NCBI RefSeq assembly: GCF_001735805.1
Contig: NZ_CP017248.1
Location: 1,302,001 to 1,366,000 of the forward strand
Source: Streptomyces fodineus
GTDB lineage: Bacteria; Actinomycetota; Actinomycetes; Streptomycetales; Streptomycetaceae
Direction of reading: 5' to 3'
DNA length: 64,000 nucleotides
Part shown: piece by piece, positions 18,055 through 26,924 of the stretch
Position numbering within the stretch: position 1 is the first letter of the stretch
How the letters are laid out: each line of letters opens with the position of its first letter
Notes under the pieces: generated by a model
Told to the model about the DNA's origin: nothing
The model's input: only the letters and a program-made list of their open reading frames with translations
Database searches by the model: none
Translations under genes and position numbers: made by a program

Positions 18055-18090
18055 CTGGCACTGTGTGACAGATTCGGCGTACAGTGCCAG
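18055..18090. promoter_or_regulatory. TetR operator candidate between tetR and SDR genes
   Basis: CTGGCACTGT-n16-ACAGTGCCAG is a perfect 10+10 inverted repeat 39 bases upstream of tetR and 47 upstream of the SDR start. Half-site variants (TGTGACA before, AGTGTCA after) extend the symmetry. This is a strong candidate for the operator of the adjacent TetR protein. Confidence 0.65.
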
Positions 18091-18136
18091 AGCAGTGTCA
18101 TCGCCGAGAGTGTCCACCGCTTCCCGGGAGCAGCCC

Positions 18137-18946
18137 ATGAGCACCGTCGACTACCACGGCCAGACCACCCTCATCACCGGCGCCAGCGCCGGAATCGGCG
18201 CCGAGTTCGCCCGGCAGATGGCCGCGCGGGGCTCAGACGTCATTCTCGTGGCCCGCCGCGCGGAACGGCTGGAGACGCTGGCCGCCGAACTCACTACGGC
18301 TCACGGCGTACGGGCCGCAGTCATCCCCCTCGACCTCGGCCTGCCCGCCGCGGGGCAGACCCTCGCCGAGGAGGTGGCGCGCCGCGGTCTGGAGGTGACC
18401 AGTGTCGTGAACAACGCCGGCTTCGGTACCTTCGGCCCGTTCCACACCGAGGACCCCAAGCGGCTCGGCCAGGAGATCAGCGTCGACGTCGCGGCCGTCG
18501 TCGACATCAGCCGGGCATTCATCGAGCCGCTGCGGACCGCCGGCACCGGAGTGCTGGTCAACGTCGCGAGCATGGCCGCGTACTTCCCCACCCCGAACAT
18601 GGCCGTCTACGCGGCGGCCAAGGCGTTCGTGCTGAACTTCACCGAGGCCCTCTGGCATGAATCCCGCGGGACCGGGCTGCGCGTGCTCGCGCTGTCGCCC
18701 GGAGCGACCAGCACCGAGTTCTTCGACGTCGTCGGCACGGACGCGGCCGACGGCGACAGCAAGCGCCAGTCCCCGCAGGAGGTCGTTGCCACGGCACTGC
18801 GAACGCTCGACCGCCGCACCCCACCGCCGAGCGTCATCTCCGGCCGCCTCAACCGCGCGATGGCGACCCTGGCCCGCGCGGCCAGCCGACGCCGCACGGT
18901 CCAGTTCATGGGATCCACGACCTCCGCCCACCAGCCGGCGCGGTGA
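18137..18946 (+). CDS. Short-chain dehydrogenase/reductase
   Basis: 269 residues of the classical SDR family. The nucleotide motif TGASAGIG is near residue 14, NNAG near 92, the catalytic Ser in NVASMAAYF, and YAAAK (YxxxK) near 157. SPGATSTEF covers the substrate lid. It lacks a signal peptide and is cytosolic. The ATG at 18137 follows GGGAG. It is divergent from, and probably controlled by, the adjacent TetR regulator. The C-terminal extension of about 35 residues (RRTVQFMG region) is seen in SDRs of the DltE/YqjQ-like group. The substrate is unknown. Confidence 0.88.
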   Translation: MSTVDYHGQTTLITGASAGIGAEFARQMAARGSDVILVARRAERLETLAAELTTAHGVRAAVIPLDLGLPAAGQTLAEEVARRGLEVTSVVNNAGFGTFGPFHTEDPKRLGQEISVDVAAVVDISRAFIEPLRTAGTGVLVNVASMAAYFPTPNMAVYAAAKAFVLNFTEALWHESRGTGLRVLALSPGATSTEFFDVVGTDAADGDSKRQSPQEVVATALRTLDRRTPPPSVISGRLNRAMATLARAASRRRTVQFMGSTTSAHQPAR

Positions 18947-19025
18947 CCGCGCACACCGACGAGCTGCCGCGCTGCGACGTCATCCGGCCGGCAGCAACTC
19001 CGCTCCGCGGCTCCAACCGGAGCGG

Positions 19026-19169
19026 ATGGCATCTCCCGGAACGCCCGTCGCCCGGCGCCGGGAACGGCTCGACGAAGTGGCCGCCGAACTCATCGCGGCC
19101 CACGGCGTGCACGGCATGGTCATACCGCTCGACCCGAGCCTGCCCGCCACCGGGTGGACCCTCGCATGA
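19026..19169 (+). pseudogene. Partial duplicate of an SDR gene
   Basis: A 47-codon piece reading ARRRERLDEVAAELIAAHGV and GMVIPLDPSLPATGWTLA parallels residues 41-79 of the intact SDR just upstream (RRAERLETLAAEL, AVIPLDLGLPAAGQTLA). The sequences are clearly diverged, so this is either an old tandem duplication or a relic of a second SDR gene. It has a TGA right after the homology and no Rossmann or active-site motif. Confidence 0.6.
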
Positions 19170-19184
19170 ACCGCACAGTGGTGG

Positions 19185-19442
19185 TCAGGCGCCTTCGGGA
19201 TCCAGCTCGAACGTGAAATAGATGCTCAGGCAGTAGGGCTCGGCCTCGCCGGGGAGGAAGTCCCATGACACGTCCGACAGCCGGATTTCTTGGTCCCGCA
19301 CCCACTCATGGGCCTTCTTGAAAGCTTCCGCGGCGGTTGTGGCCAGGAACAGCTTCCTGGCCATGGGATGCACTCCGGTCTCGGCTTCCGAGTCGTCGAA
19401 ACCCTCCGGAACGTCTAGGCAGAAGTCGGGATGCAGCACCAT
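19185..19442 (-). CDS. Small conserved-looking acidic protein, function unknown
   Basis: 85 residues, ATG at 19442. Composition is acidic, with MVLHPDFCLDVPEGFDD at the start and AEAFKKAHEWVRDQEIRLSD in the middle, a helix followed by beta-like YCLSIYFTFELD. Codon use is normal for the region and the frame is uninterrupted. There is no signal peptide or membrane segment. I do not recognise a family. Its shape resembles small immunity-type or DUF proteins, but no toxin gene is beside it. It follows the SDR remnant tail to tail. Confidence 0.55.
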   Translation of the reverse strand: MVLHPDFCLDVPEGFDDSEAETGVHPMARKLFLATTAAEAFKKAHEWVRDQEIRLSDVSWDFLPGEAEPYCLSIYFTFELDPEGA

Positions 19443-19644
19443 GAAGTGCGCCCTTTCCAGTCGGTTTGCGAGTACGAACGGTCAGAGGCCGATCCTCTGG
19501 GCTCGACGCCCGGGAAGACCGCCGCACACCCAGGAAGGGTTGCTTCCGCCGACCTGCGCATCCGCCGGTGGGGTGTGACCGCCACCCGACCGGCCCCGTG
19601 GTCAGCGTTGGTCGGCCGGTTCCCGGGGGCGTGTGCGCGCAGAG

Positions 19645-19863
19645 GGTTCTGCCGGCGAACTCCGCCAGGCGTGCCCGCATCTCGTCGCGAGGCAGACCCT
19701 GCTCGCCGGCCAGGTGGGCGACCAGGTCGGCGCGGGTGGCGGCGAGCAGGGCATGCGCGGTGAAGTCGGCGGAATCGGTGCCGGTCAGGCCCGGAACGCG
19801 GCCCAGCAGCTCACGGAGCAGCGCATGCCATCGCTCGTAGTGCTCCGTGCGGTACGGGCTGTC
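19645..19863 (-). pseudogene. TetR C-terminal ligand-domain fragment
   Basis: The minus strand reads YRTEHYERWHALLRELLGRV and TAHALLAATRADLVAHLAGE, then PRDEMRARLAEFAGRTL. This is the C-terminal helical domain of TetR regulators. No HTH precedes it, and the upstream sequence belongs to the carboxylesterase 3' flank. It is a truncated relic with no likely function. Confidence 0.6.
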
Positions 19864-19939
19864 GGCGCCGGCCTGTTCGGCCGGCCCGGACCGCCATCGC
19901 CGAGGTGCCCTGGGCGTGCCCCTCGTCCGGGGCGGGCGG

Positions 19940-21433
19940 TCAGCGCACTCCGTCCCACAGGGCTCGCAGGTGCTCGCGAGGGGCGCGGGCGAGGGTGGGC
20001 GTCGCGCCGAAGAGGCGAACGGTGCGTTCGGGTTCGCGGTAGGCGGGCCAGCCGGGGTCGCCGGTGGTGGCGAAGGCGACCCAGGCGGCGTGCATGCTGT
20101 CGGCGATGTGCTGCGGAGGCGTGTCGCCGAGCAGGGCTGCGAAGCCGGGGTCGGCCAGGTTGTCGAAGACGAACGGGACGTCGGCCGCATGGCAGGCACC
20201 GAGGCCTCCGCCAAGGGCAGGGGACTGCCAGGCGAACTCGTAGACGAACGCGCGGGCGCCCCGGCCTGCCCGGGCCTCGGCCAGACGCAGGGCGGGGAGC
20301 CGGTAGAACCAGTCCGTGGCGATCTCGGCGAACAGGTCGCCCGCAGTCGCGCCGGGGAAGGCCGCGCGGTAGGCGAGCACCCCCTGTGGCGGCAGACCGT
20401 AGGCCGCTGCCGTGCTGTCCAGGAGGTCGTCGGTCACCAGCTGTGCCAGGCCGGTGGGCACGGTGAACAGACGGAACTCGTCCCGGGTGCAGCCCACCAG
20501 CACCTCGACGTCCGCGGCCGTACCGTCCGCGATCGCCTCGATGGGTGGGTGCGGCAGGGTGCCGCCGTCGACGACCGGTTCGAAGGGCATCAGATTGAGA
20601 GCGGCCTCGCCCCACAGTGCCGGGTCCGGGCGCGCCGAGATCTCCGCGCGCAGTCGCTGCTGCGCGGCCAGCAGCCGCTGCGGTGCCACGGCGGCGAGGT
20701 CCGCACGGGTGGGCGGCACCCCGAGCAGGGCGGCCAGCCGGCTCCCGACCCGTGCTGCGGAACCGGGGGACAGCACGTGATGGGCTGCTCCGCTCTGCAG
20801 TACGGCGCGGTGGAAGAGGCCCTTGGCCGCGGGCATGGCGAGCAGCGCACCGATGCTCATGGCACCGGCCGACTGGCCGAAGACGGTGACGCGATCGGGG
20901 TCGCCGCCGAAGGAGGCGATGGTGTCGCGCACCCATTCCAGGGCGGCGATCTGATCCAGCAGACCGAGGTTGGCCGGGGCGGTGTCCTCGGGGCCCAGGT
21001 AGAGGAAACCGTGCGCTCCCAGGCGGTAGTTCAGCGTCACCAGCACCACGCCATCGCGGGCGAACGCGGTGCCGTCGTAACCGGGGACGGAGCCCGAGCC
21101 GTTGCTGAACGCGCCGCCGTGGAGCCAGACCATGACGGGCAGCCGTCCCGCGGGGTCGGGGGTCCAGACGTTGAGGTTGAGGAAGTCCTCGCCCGGGATG
21201 TCGACCTCGGGGATGAGCCGGTCCATCGGTGGGAGGTACGGAGCCTTGGGCGCGGTGGGGCCATGGGCGTCGGCGTCGCGTATCCCGTCCCATGCGGCCG
21301 GCGGGCGGGGCGGAGCGAAGCGGAGCGGTCCGGTCGGGGCCGCGGCGTACGGAATGTTCTTGAAGCAGGCGGTGCCGTCCGGACCAGTGGTGCCGCGGAC
21401 GGCACCGTGCCGGGTGACGAGGACCGGTCGCAT
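19940..21433 (-). CDS. Type-B carboxylesterase
   Basis: 497 residues of the carboxylesterase/lipase alpha/beta-hydrolase family. The oxyanion motif VMVWLHGGAF is near residue 100. EDFLNLNVWTP precedes it. The nucleophile elbow FGQSAGA places Ser near 190. The acid lies in the TRDEFRLF region, and a His is expected in the DVPFVFDN region (ACHAADVPFVF). There is no signal peptide, so it is probably intracellular. It hydrolyses carboxylic esters; the natural substrate is unknown. ATG at 21433. A TetR gene starts 39 bases downstream of the esterase's 5' end on the same strand (21472-22119), so the order tetR-esterase suggests an operon repressed by that TetR. Confidence 0.9.
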   Translation of the reverse strand: MRPVLVTRHGAVRGTTGPDGTACFKNIPYAAAPTGPLRFAPPRPPAAWDGIRDADAHGPTAPKAPYLPPMDRLIPEVDIPGEDFLNLNVWTPDPAGRLPVMVWLHGGAFSNGSGSVPGYDGTAFARDGVVLVTLNYRLGAHGFLYLGPEDTAPANLGLLDQIAALEWVRDTIASFGGDPDRVTVFGQSAGAMSIGALLAMPAAKGLFHRAVLQSGAAHHVLSPGSAARVGSRLAALLGVPPTRADLAAVAPQRLLAAQQRLRAEISARPDPALWGEAALNLMPFEPVVDGGTLPHPPIEAIADGTAADVEVLVGCTRDEFRLFTVPTGLAQLVTDDLLDSTAAAYGLPPQGVLAYRAAFPGATAGDLFAEIATDWFYRLPALRLAEARAGRGARAFVYEFAWQSPALGGGLGACHAADVPFVFDNLADPGFAALLGDTPPQHIADSMHAAWVAFATTGDPGWPAYREPERTVRLFGATPTLARAPREHLRALWDGVR

Positions 21434-21471
21434 GGTTGCTCCTGGGCTCGAAGGGCGGACGGGGCGAATGC

Positions 21472-22119
21472 TCAGCGGTGGGCGCCGGCCATGCGCAGCG
21501 CGAACTGCGCGTACTGGTCGGCGACTTGTTCACGGGTGCGGTGGAGGGCGGGTCCGAACCACTGGGCGACCTGCACTCCGAGGCCGCCGATCGCGGTCAC
21601 CGCCAGCATCGGGTCGTCGAGGCTGAACTCGCCCGTCCTTACGCCGAGTTCCAGGACGTCGGCGAGCATACGGCGGCACTGCTCGCGCAGTTCGAGCGAA
21701 GTCCGGGCCAGCTCGGGGGCGAGGGCGTGCAGTTCACTGTTGGTGACGACCGCCAGCAACGGATAGTCGGTGTGGAGCAGCACGTGGGCGCGGACCAGGG
21801 CGGCCAGCTGCCGGCCGGCGCTGTCGTCCCGGGTGGCGGCTGCGGCCTCGGTGAGGCGGGCCAGCATCTCCTCGTGGCCGATGCGGACCAACGCGGCGAG
21901 CACGTGCCCCTTGGAGGGGTAGTGCGCGTACAGAGTCGCGGAGTTGATGCCGACGATGCCCGCGATCTGCCGGATCGAGGCGCCGGCGAAGCCGGACTCG
22001 GCGAACAGTTCCAGGCCCGCCTTCAGGATCCGCCCGCGCGTACCGGCCGGCGTCACCCCCTCGGGCAGGACGGCGCCCATCGCCACGACCCGGCGGGGCT
22101 CCCAGGCGGGAAGTTCCAC
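21472..22119 (-). CDS. TetR-family transcriptional regulator
   Basis: 215 residues. The HTH segment reads ILKAGLELFAESGFAGASIR, then IAGIVGINSATLYAHYPSKG. The ligand domain contains LLAVVTNSELHALAPELA, common in TetR regulators near fatty-acid or acyl-CoA genes. The GTG at 22119 follows GGAGCAG; an ATG 14 codons later is an alternative. It is the first gene of a probable two-gene unit with the carboxylesterase and is divergent from a secreted PHA depolymerase. Two copies of a 16-base palindrome lie in the 258-base divergent region. Confidence 0.9.
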   Translation of the reverse strand: MELPAWEPRRVVAMGAVLPEGVTPAGTRGRILKAGLELFAESGFAGASIRQIAGIVGINSATLYAHYPSKGHVLAALVRIGHEEMLARLTEAAAATRDDSAGRQLAALVRAHVLLHTDYPLLAVVTNSELHALAPELARTSLELREQCRRMLADVLELGVRTGEFSLDDPMLAVTAIGGLGVQVAQWFGPALHRTREQVADQYAQFALRMAGAHR

Positions 22120-22147
22120 TGCTGCTCCTGCGGACACGAAGAAGTTC

Positions 22148-22165
22148 CAACCAATCGATTGGTTG
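22148..22165. promoter_or_regulatory. Palindromic TetR operator, copy 1
   Basis: CAACCAATCGATTGGTTG is a perfect 18-base palindrome starting 29 bases upstream of the tetR start. Its core is repeated 50 bases away at 22198-22231. Confidence 0.75.
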
Positions 22166-22197
22166 ACACCGTAGCGCAGAAGCCGGATGGTAACTCG

Positions 22198-22231
22198 CAG
22201 ATAGCCAACCAATCGATTGGTTGGCTATCTG
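22198..22231. promoter_or_regulatory. 34-base perfect palindrome, TetR operator copy 2
   Basis: This is a perfect 34-base palindrome with the same core as copy 1 (AACCAATCGATTGG) extended by AGATAGCC on each side. It sits about 147 bases upstream of the PHA depolymerase gene. The repeated core, spaced about five helical turns centre to centre, fits cooperative binding of two TetR dimers controlling both divergent units. Confidence 0.75.
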
Positions 22232-22377
22232 GCCCGCATGCCCGACCGGTCCGCCCGGCCTCGCCGCAGGCACCGAGCACCACGCACATGCGCCGCGGGC
22301 GCCATCCGCTCCCGTCACCCTTCCGACGGCTCGCCGGGCCGGAACGGCACCCCTCCCACCCCATCGGAGTGTGCACA

Positions 22378-23394
22378 ATGAGGTTCCGCTCCCCGTACAG
22401 AGCCGTCCGCGGCACGGCCGTCCTCGGCGCCGCAGCCGCTCTGGCCGCCCTCGGCCTCACCGCGCCCGCCCAAGCCGCGGCCCCACCGCTACCGGACCTG
22501 GACATCACCGGCACCTACGTCACAGGTGTCTCCTCCGGCGGCTTCATGGCCACCCAGTTCCAGGTCGCCTACTCCGGCACCTTCGACGGTGCCGGGGTCG
22601 TCGCCGCCGGTCCGTACGACTGCGGGCAGGGCAAGGTCATCGAGTTCGTCACCTGCGACCTGGGCCTCGGCGTCGGCCGACTGGAGCAGCAGGCCACCGA
22701 GTGGGCGGCCGACGGGCGTATCGACCCGGTCTCCAACCTGGCGGGCAAGCCGGTCTACACCTACCACGGCTACCTCGACCCGGTCGTCAACCCGCTCGTC
22801 TCACGCGCCGGCGTCGACTTCTACGAGCACTTCGGCGCCCACGTCACGTACCACGACTGGGATCCGGCCGGGCACTCCTGGCCCACACCCGACGGCGTCG
22901 TCCCCTGCGCACTCACCCTGCCCCCGTTCCTGAACAACTGCCACGACGACCCGCAGCGCGAGATGCTCACCGCCTGGCTGGGCACGGTCAACCCCCGCAA
23001 CACCGGCACTCCGCAGGGCTCGCTCACCCACTTCGACCAGAACGCGTACGTCCCCGGCGGCTCCGCCCGCACGCTGTCCATGGACGGCACCGGCCAGCTC
23101 TACGTCCCGCCCAACTGCGCCCAGGGCGCGCCCTGCAAGCTGGTGGTCGCCCTGCACGGCTGCCTGTCCGCCCAGCAGCTCCTCGGCACCGCCTTCGCCG
23201 AGAAGGGCAACCTCGACACTTACGCCGACACCAACAACCTCGTCGTCCTCTACCCGCAGGCCGCCTCCAGCGTCTGGCCCGTCAACCCCCAGGGCTGCTG
23301 GGACTGGTTCGGCTACACCGGCTCCGACTACGCGGTCAGGAGCGCCCCCCAGATGACCGCGATCGTCACCATGGTCCACGCCCTCGGCGGCTGA
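22378..23394 (+). CDS. Secreted short-chain-length polyhydroxyalkanoate depolymerase-like esterase
   Basis: 338 residues. A Sec-type signal peptide spans about 1-35 (hydrophobic GTAVLGAAAALAALGL, cleavage near AQA-A). The catalytic domain begins with the lipase box GVSSGGF, which puts the nucleophile near the N-terminus as in type-2 PHA depolymerases. DWDPAGHSWPTPDG carries the His. Cys pairs (YDCGQG, VTCDLG, NCHDD, GCWDWFG) suggest disulfides. It should hydrolyse extracellular polyhydroxybutyrate or similar polyesters. ATG at 22378. It is divergent from tetR/carboxylesterase, so both esterases may be controlled together. Confidence 0.85.
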   Translation: MRFRSPYRAVRGTAVLGAAAALAALGLTAPAQAAAPPLPDLDITGTYVTGVSSGGFMATQFQVAYSGTFDGAGVVAAGPYDCGQGKVIEFVTCDLGLGVGRLEQQATEWAADGRIDPVSNLAGKPVYTYHGYLDPVVNPLVSRAGVDFYEHFGAHVTYHDWDPAGHSWPTPDGVVPCALTLPPFLNNCHDDPQREMLTAWLGTVNPRNTGTPQGSLTHFDQNAYVPGGSARTLSMDGTGQLYVPPNCAQGAPCKLVVALHGCLSAQQLLGTAFAEKGNLDTYADTNNLVVLYPQAASSVWPVNPQGCWDWFGYTGSDYAVRSAPQMTAIVTMVHALGG

Positions 23395-23419
23395 CCGGCG
23401 CGCGTGCCCGCCGGCCCTC

Positions 23420-25882
23420 TCAGTTCTTTGCCACCCCGGCTCCGAAGTCCGTACGAGTGGGCATACTTCCGGCCACCCACAGTGCGATCTGCGTGCGAGA
23501 GCGCAGGCCCAGCTTGTCGCGGATCCTGTCCAAGTGCGTGGCGACGGTGTGGATCGAAAGGCCGAGCCGGTCCGCGATCTGCCGGTTGGTCCGCCCTTCG
23601 GCGACGAGTTCGGCCACCGTGAACTCCCTTACGGTGAGCCCGAGTCGCTCGTCGGCGGCACGGGCATCGCGCCCCGTTCGGCTCTCGCCGCTCCCCGCGC
23701 CGAGCGCGTATGCGACCAGCCGCTCTCCGCGCAGCCCACGGGCACCGGCGACGGCGGCCTGCTGCGCCGCTGCCGACAGCCGTGTCCGGGCACGCGCCGC
23801 CGCCTGTTCCATCCTGTGCCGCCAGGGAGCCTCGGGCTCGGTGTCCAGGCGGCGCCGCGCCTGCACGCTCGCCTCGTACAGCCGCAGCGCACGTTGCATG
23901 TCGCCGCTCTCCGCGGCCACGAGGGCCATGCCCTCCACGGGGTACAGGGCATGGAAACTGGCCCCTGGAGCGATCCGCAGCACCTCGGCGAACAGGGTCT
24001 CCGCACTGCGCAGACGCCCCAAGGCCAGCCGTACGGCCCCTGCGGTGTGCAGCGCGGCCGCGGTCCGGGGCCACGGCGCTTGCTGTCTCAGCACGGGCAG
24101 ACACCGTGACATCAGTTCGTCGGCCTCCAGCTCCCCGCCGGCCTGAAGCAGCGCCCAGGCCAGGTGATGCGTGCACCAGGCAGTGTCCTGCGGCCTGCCG
24201 AGGGAAGCGACGACCTCCAGGCACTCCCGCAGATCCGCGACGGCCTCGGCGAACTCCCCGCGGCACAGTCGCGCCGCCGCCCGGGCGTCCAGGGCGTTGG
24301 CCAGTCCGGCGGCGTCACGGCGCATCCGCTCGCTCTGCACCGCCTGCTCGCCCAGGCACAGTGCCTCGTCCGGATCGGCCTGCTGGCAGGCCACTCGTGC
24401 GGCGAGCGCCGGCACCTGCCCACCCAGCGCCCGGCCCCCGGCTCCCCGCAGCAGTCCGGTGAGCAGCGCACGGGCGGCTGACGGTTGCTCCTGCTGGTAG
24501 TGCACACGCGCCAGTTCCAGCGTCAGCCGCACCCATACGGCATCGCGGTGGCCGGGGCTGCCGGCCAGTACCGCGGCGAGATTGTCCCGTTCCGCCGCGA
24601 GCGGGCTGCCGGCCTGGTCGGCGAACACGTCCCCGCGGCCCCGCTCGACCAGCTCGGTCAGCCACACGAGCGCCCGGCGCAGGGTGGCGTGCAGCTCGCC
24701 GGATGCACGCAGACGGTCCAGGGCGCAGACACGGATGGCACTCAACTGCCTGAAGCGGGTGGGCGCTGTCTCTCCCGGCAGACGTACGACGAGCGACTTC
24801 GCTTCCAGGGCGCACAGGATGCGGAAGACCTGTCGTCGGCCTATGCCGTCACCGGCGCAGACTGTTTGCGCAGCGGTCGCGTCGAACCCGCCGACCAGGA
24901 CCGAAAGGCGCCGGAAGACCGTCTGCTCGGCCGGATCCAGCAGCCGATGGCTCCAGTCGACCGCTGCGGCGAGCCCGCTGTGGCGTGCGGGTCCGGTTCG
25001 GCTTCCCCCGGTCAGAAGGTCCAGCTGGGAGAACTGGTCTTCCAGCCCTGCCAGGATGTCGCTCAGCGCGAGGGCACCGACGTGACGGGCCGCGAGTTCG
25101 ACGGCGAGCGCCAGGCCGTCCAGGCGCCGGCAGATCTCGGCCACCAGGTGGCCGTTGCCCCGATGCAGTGTGAACCCCGGGGAGTTGCTCGCGGCGCGGT
25201 CGACGAACAGCCGTACGGCATCGGACCGCATGAGGGCCGTCACATCGTCTCCGGCGTCGGCCGGCGGCAGCGACAGCTCGCCGACCCGGAACACGGTCTC
25301 TCCGGGCACCCTCAGGGCCTCCCGGCTGGTGGCCAGGATCCGCAGACGGGGGCAGCGGCCCAGCAGGGTCGCCGCCAGCCGGGCGCACGGCTCGGCCAGA
25401 TGCTCGCAGTTGTCCAGAATCAGCACCTGGGAGGCGTCACCGATCGCCCGGACCAGCACGTCGATGCCGGTCCGGCCCGCTCGTTCGCCCACCCCCAGCG
25501 CGGCGGCCAGGGACTGCGTCAGCGGTGCGCCGTCCTGGAGTGAGGCGAGTTCCACGAGGTCGACTCGCGTGAAGCGCTTCGGTAATCCCTTGGCGAACTC
25601 CAGCGCCAGCCGGGTCTTGCCCACACCGCCCGCACCGGTCACCGTGAGGAGGCGCGAGCTCTTCAGGAGGGTACGCAGGCCCGACAGCTCGCGCTGCCGG
25701 CCGACGAAGGAGTCGAGCGCCGGCGGCAGGACGCTCCCACCGGCCGCCGGGACCGCCGAAGCCGCCCGCCGCCGCAGCGCCCGCTGCCGGCAGGCGCTGG
25801 AGCAGTATCGCGCCGGCCGACCCCCGTGCGGCCTCACGGTCAGCGCCGCACCGCACACGTCACAGGTTCGACTCCGGCTCAT
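23420..25882 (-). CDS. STAND ATPase-LuxR transcriptional regulator with N-terminal zinc ribbon
   Basis: 820 residues. Residues 7-35 form a four-Cys zinc ribbon (CDVCGAALTV...RYCSSACRQR). An ATPase of the AfsR/LuxR-LAL type follows, with Walker A GAGGVGKT near 85, Walker B-like VLILDNCEHL and ILATSREALRVPGETV. A tetratricopeptide-like helical region covers roughly 400-700. The C-terminal GerE/LuxR HTH (about 750-805) includes LTVREFTVAELVAEG and TNRQIADRLGLSIHTVATHL. It is a cytosolic signal-integrating activator of unknown target. The ATG at 25882 places the zinc ribbon near the N-terminus; an in-frame start 17 codons upstream is possible. It ends 26 bases from the convergent PHA depolymerase gene. 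Confidence 0.87.
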   Translation of the reverse strand: MSRSRTCDVCGAALTVRPHGGRPARYCSSACRQRALRRRAASAVPAAGGSVLPPALDSFVGRQRELSGLRTLLKSSRLLTVTGAGGVGKTRLALEFAKGLPKRFTRVDLVELASLQDGAPLTQSLAAALGVGERAGRTGIDVLVRAIGDASQVLILDNCEHLAEPCARLAATLLGRCPRLRILATSREALRVPGETVFRVGELSLPPADAGDDVTALMRSDAVRLFVDRAASNSPGFTLHRGNGHLVAEICRRLDGLALAVELAARHVGALALSDILAGLEDQFSQLDLLTGGSRTGPARHSGLAAAVDWSHRLLDPAEQTVFRRLSVLVGGFDATAAQTVCAGDGIGRRQVFRILCALEAKSLVVRLPGETAPTRFRQLSAIRVCALDRLRASGELHATLRRALVWLTELVERGRGDVFADQAGSPLAAERDNLAAVLAGSPGHRDAVWVRLTLELARVHYQQEQPSAARALLTGLLRGAGGRALGGQVPALAARVACQQADPDEALCLGEQAVQSERMRRDAAGLANALDARAAARLCRGEFAEAVADLRECLEVVASLGRPQDTAWCTHHLAWALLQAGGELEADELMSRCLPVLRQQAPWPRTAAALHTAGAVRLALGRLRSAETLFAEVLRIAPGASFHALYPVEGMALVAAESGDMQRALRLYEASVQARRRLDTEPEAPWRHRMEQAAARARTRLSAAAQQAAVAGARGLRGERLVAYALGAGSGESRTGRDARAADERLGLTVREFTVAELVAEGRTNRQIADRLGLSIHTVATHLDRIRDKLGLRSRTQIALWVAGSMPTRTDFGAGVAKN

Positions 25883-26047
25883 CCCCGGTTCCTGGCCGCA
25901 CCGCCCCGGAACGAAACCATCGCCTTCGGCCATGTGTCTCCACGAAGACCGCGCCGGCCGGCTCCGGCAGGAGCAGAGCGGCCGCGGTCACGCGTGCGAT
26001 GGCCGGCACTGTGGCGGGGGGCCGGCCACCGCAGGCATCCCGGTGCG

Positions 26048-26851
26048 TCAGGGTGTGGCGGCGGGGTCGATGCCGAGTACGACGGTTCCGGTCACTCCCT
26101 TGCCGAGGTCACTGCCTGCCGCGGTGAGGGTCAGCAGGGTCGAGGAGCCGCCGTTGCGGTAGATGCCGTCGCGCGCGTTGAGCGTGCGGGTGGCCGTGTT
26201 GTTCCGGTACGGCGACAGGGCGGCGATCCTGGTGTTGTACGCCTCCGGGAAGTACAGCTGGCCCGTATGGGACACGTGCCCGCCGTTGTACGTCCCGTCG
26301 GACACGGTGCCTCCCGCATGCGTCTTGACGTGGATGTGGAGGGCCCGGCCGACGTACCAGCCGGGGTAGATGGTGGTGAACTCCGCGACACCGGCGGAGT
26401 CGGTCAACTGCACGCCGCGCAGGAAGGTGGTGTCCGGGGTGGAACCACCGGCGACATAACCGGAGTAGACCCCGAGGGCGTCGCAGTGCCAGATGTCGAC
26501 CGCCGTCTGGGGCAGCGGGGCGCAGGTCGCCGCGTCGACCACCGTCACGCGGAGGGTCAGCGGAACGCCCGCCTTCCCCTCTGTGATGTTCCTGCGGACC
26601 GTCTCCAGGTCCAGGTAGTACGGCCCCTCGGTCTGTTCGGGGGTCAGGACGCAGGCGGCGGCCGGGCGGGCCGCGGCCTGGTGCTCGGTGGCGGCGGTCG
26701 CCTGCGTGGCGGCGAGACCCAGCGCGGCCACGCCGAGGGTGGCGCCGCCCAGGGTGGCGATGACGGACCTGCGGGTGGCACCTGCGGGAACGTCCGCCGG
26801 ATCGGGGTCACGCTGCGGTTCCGCGGTGTTGTGGTGGGGGATGTCAGTCAT
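26048..26851 (-). CDS. Tat-exported intradiol ring-cleavage dioxygenase-like protein
   Basis: 267 residues. A Tat signal (TRRSVIATLGGATLGVAALG, about 27-50) precedes the mature domain. The dioxygenase core contains LTPEQTEGPYYLD, VDIWHCDALGVYSGY and YPGWYVGRALHIHVKTH, which supply the two Tyr and two His ferric ligands of intradiol dioxygenases. Most catechol dioxygenases are cytosolic; exported versions like this are known in Streptomyces and act on unidentified catechols, possibly from lignin or humic matter. The ATG at 26851 fits the Tat motif. The gene stands alone. Confidence 0.85.
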   Translation of the reverse strand: MTDIPHHNTAEPQRDPDPADVPAGATRRSVIATLGGATLGVAALGLAATQATAATEHQAAARPAAACVLTPEQTEGPYYLDLETVRRNITEGKAGVPLTLRVTVVDAATCAPLPQTAVDIWHCDALGVYSGYVAGGSTPDTTFLRGVQLTDSAGVAEFTTIYPGWYVGRALHIHVKTHAGGTVSDGTYNGGHVSHTGQLYFPEAYNTRIAALSPYRNNTATRTLNARDGIYRNGGSSTLLTLTAAGSDLGKGVTGTVVLGIDPAATP

Positions 26852-26924
26852 GGTGTGAGCATGGCGCCGGTGACGACCCGCGGGATCGCACAGATGACCC
26901 ATGAAGCCACTGCGTTACGAAACC

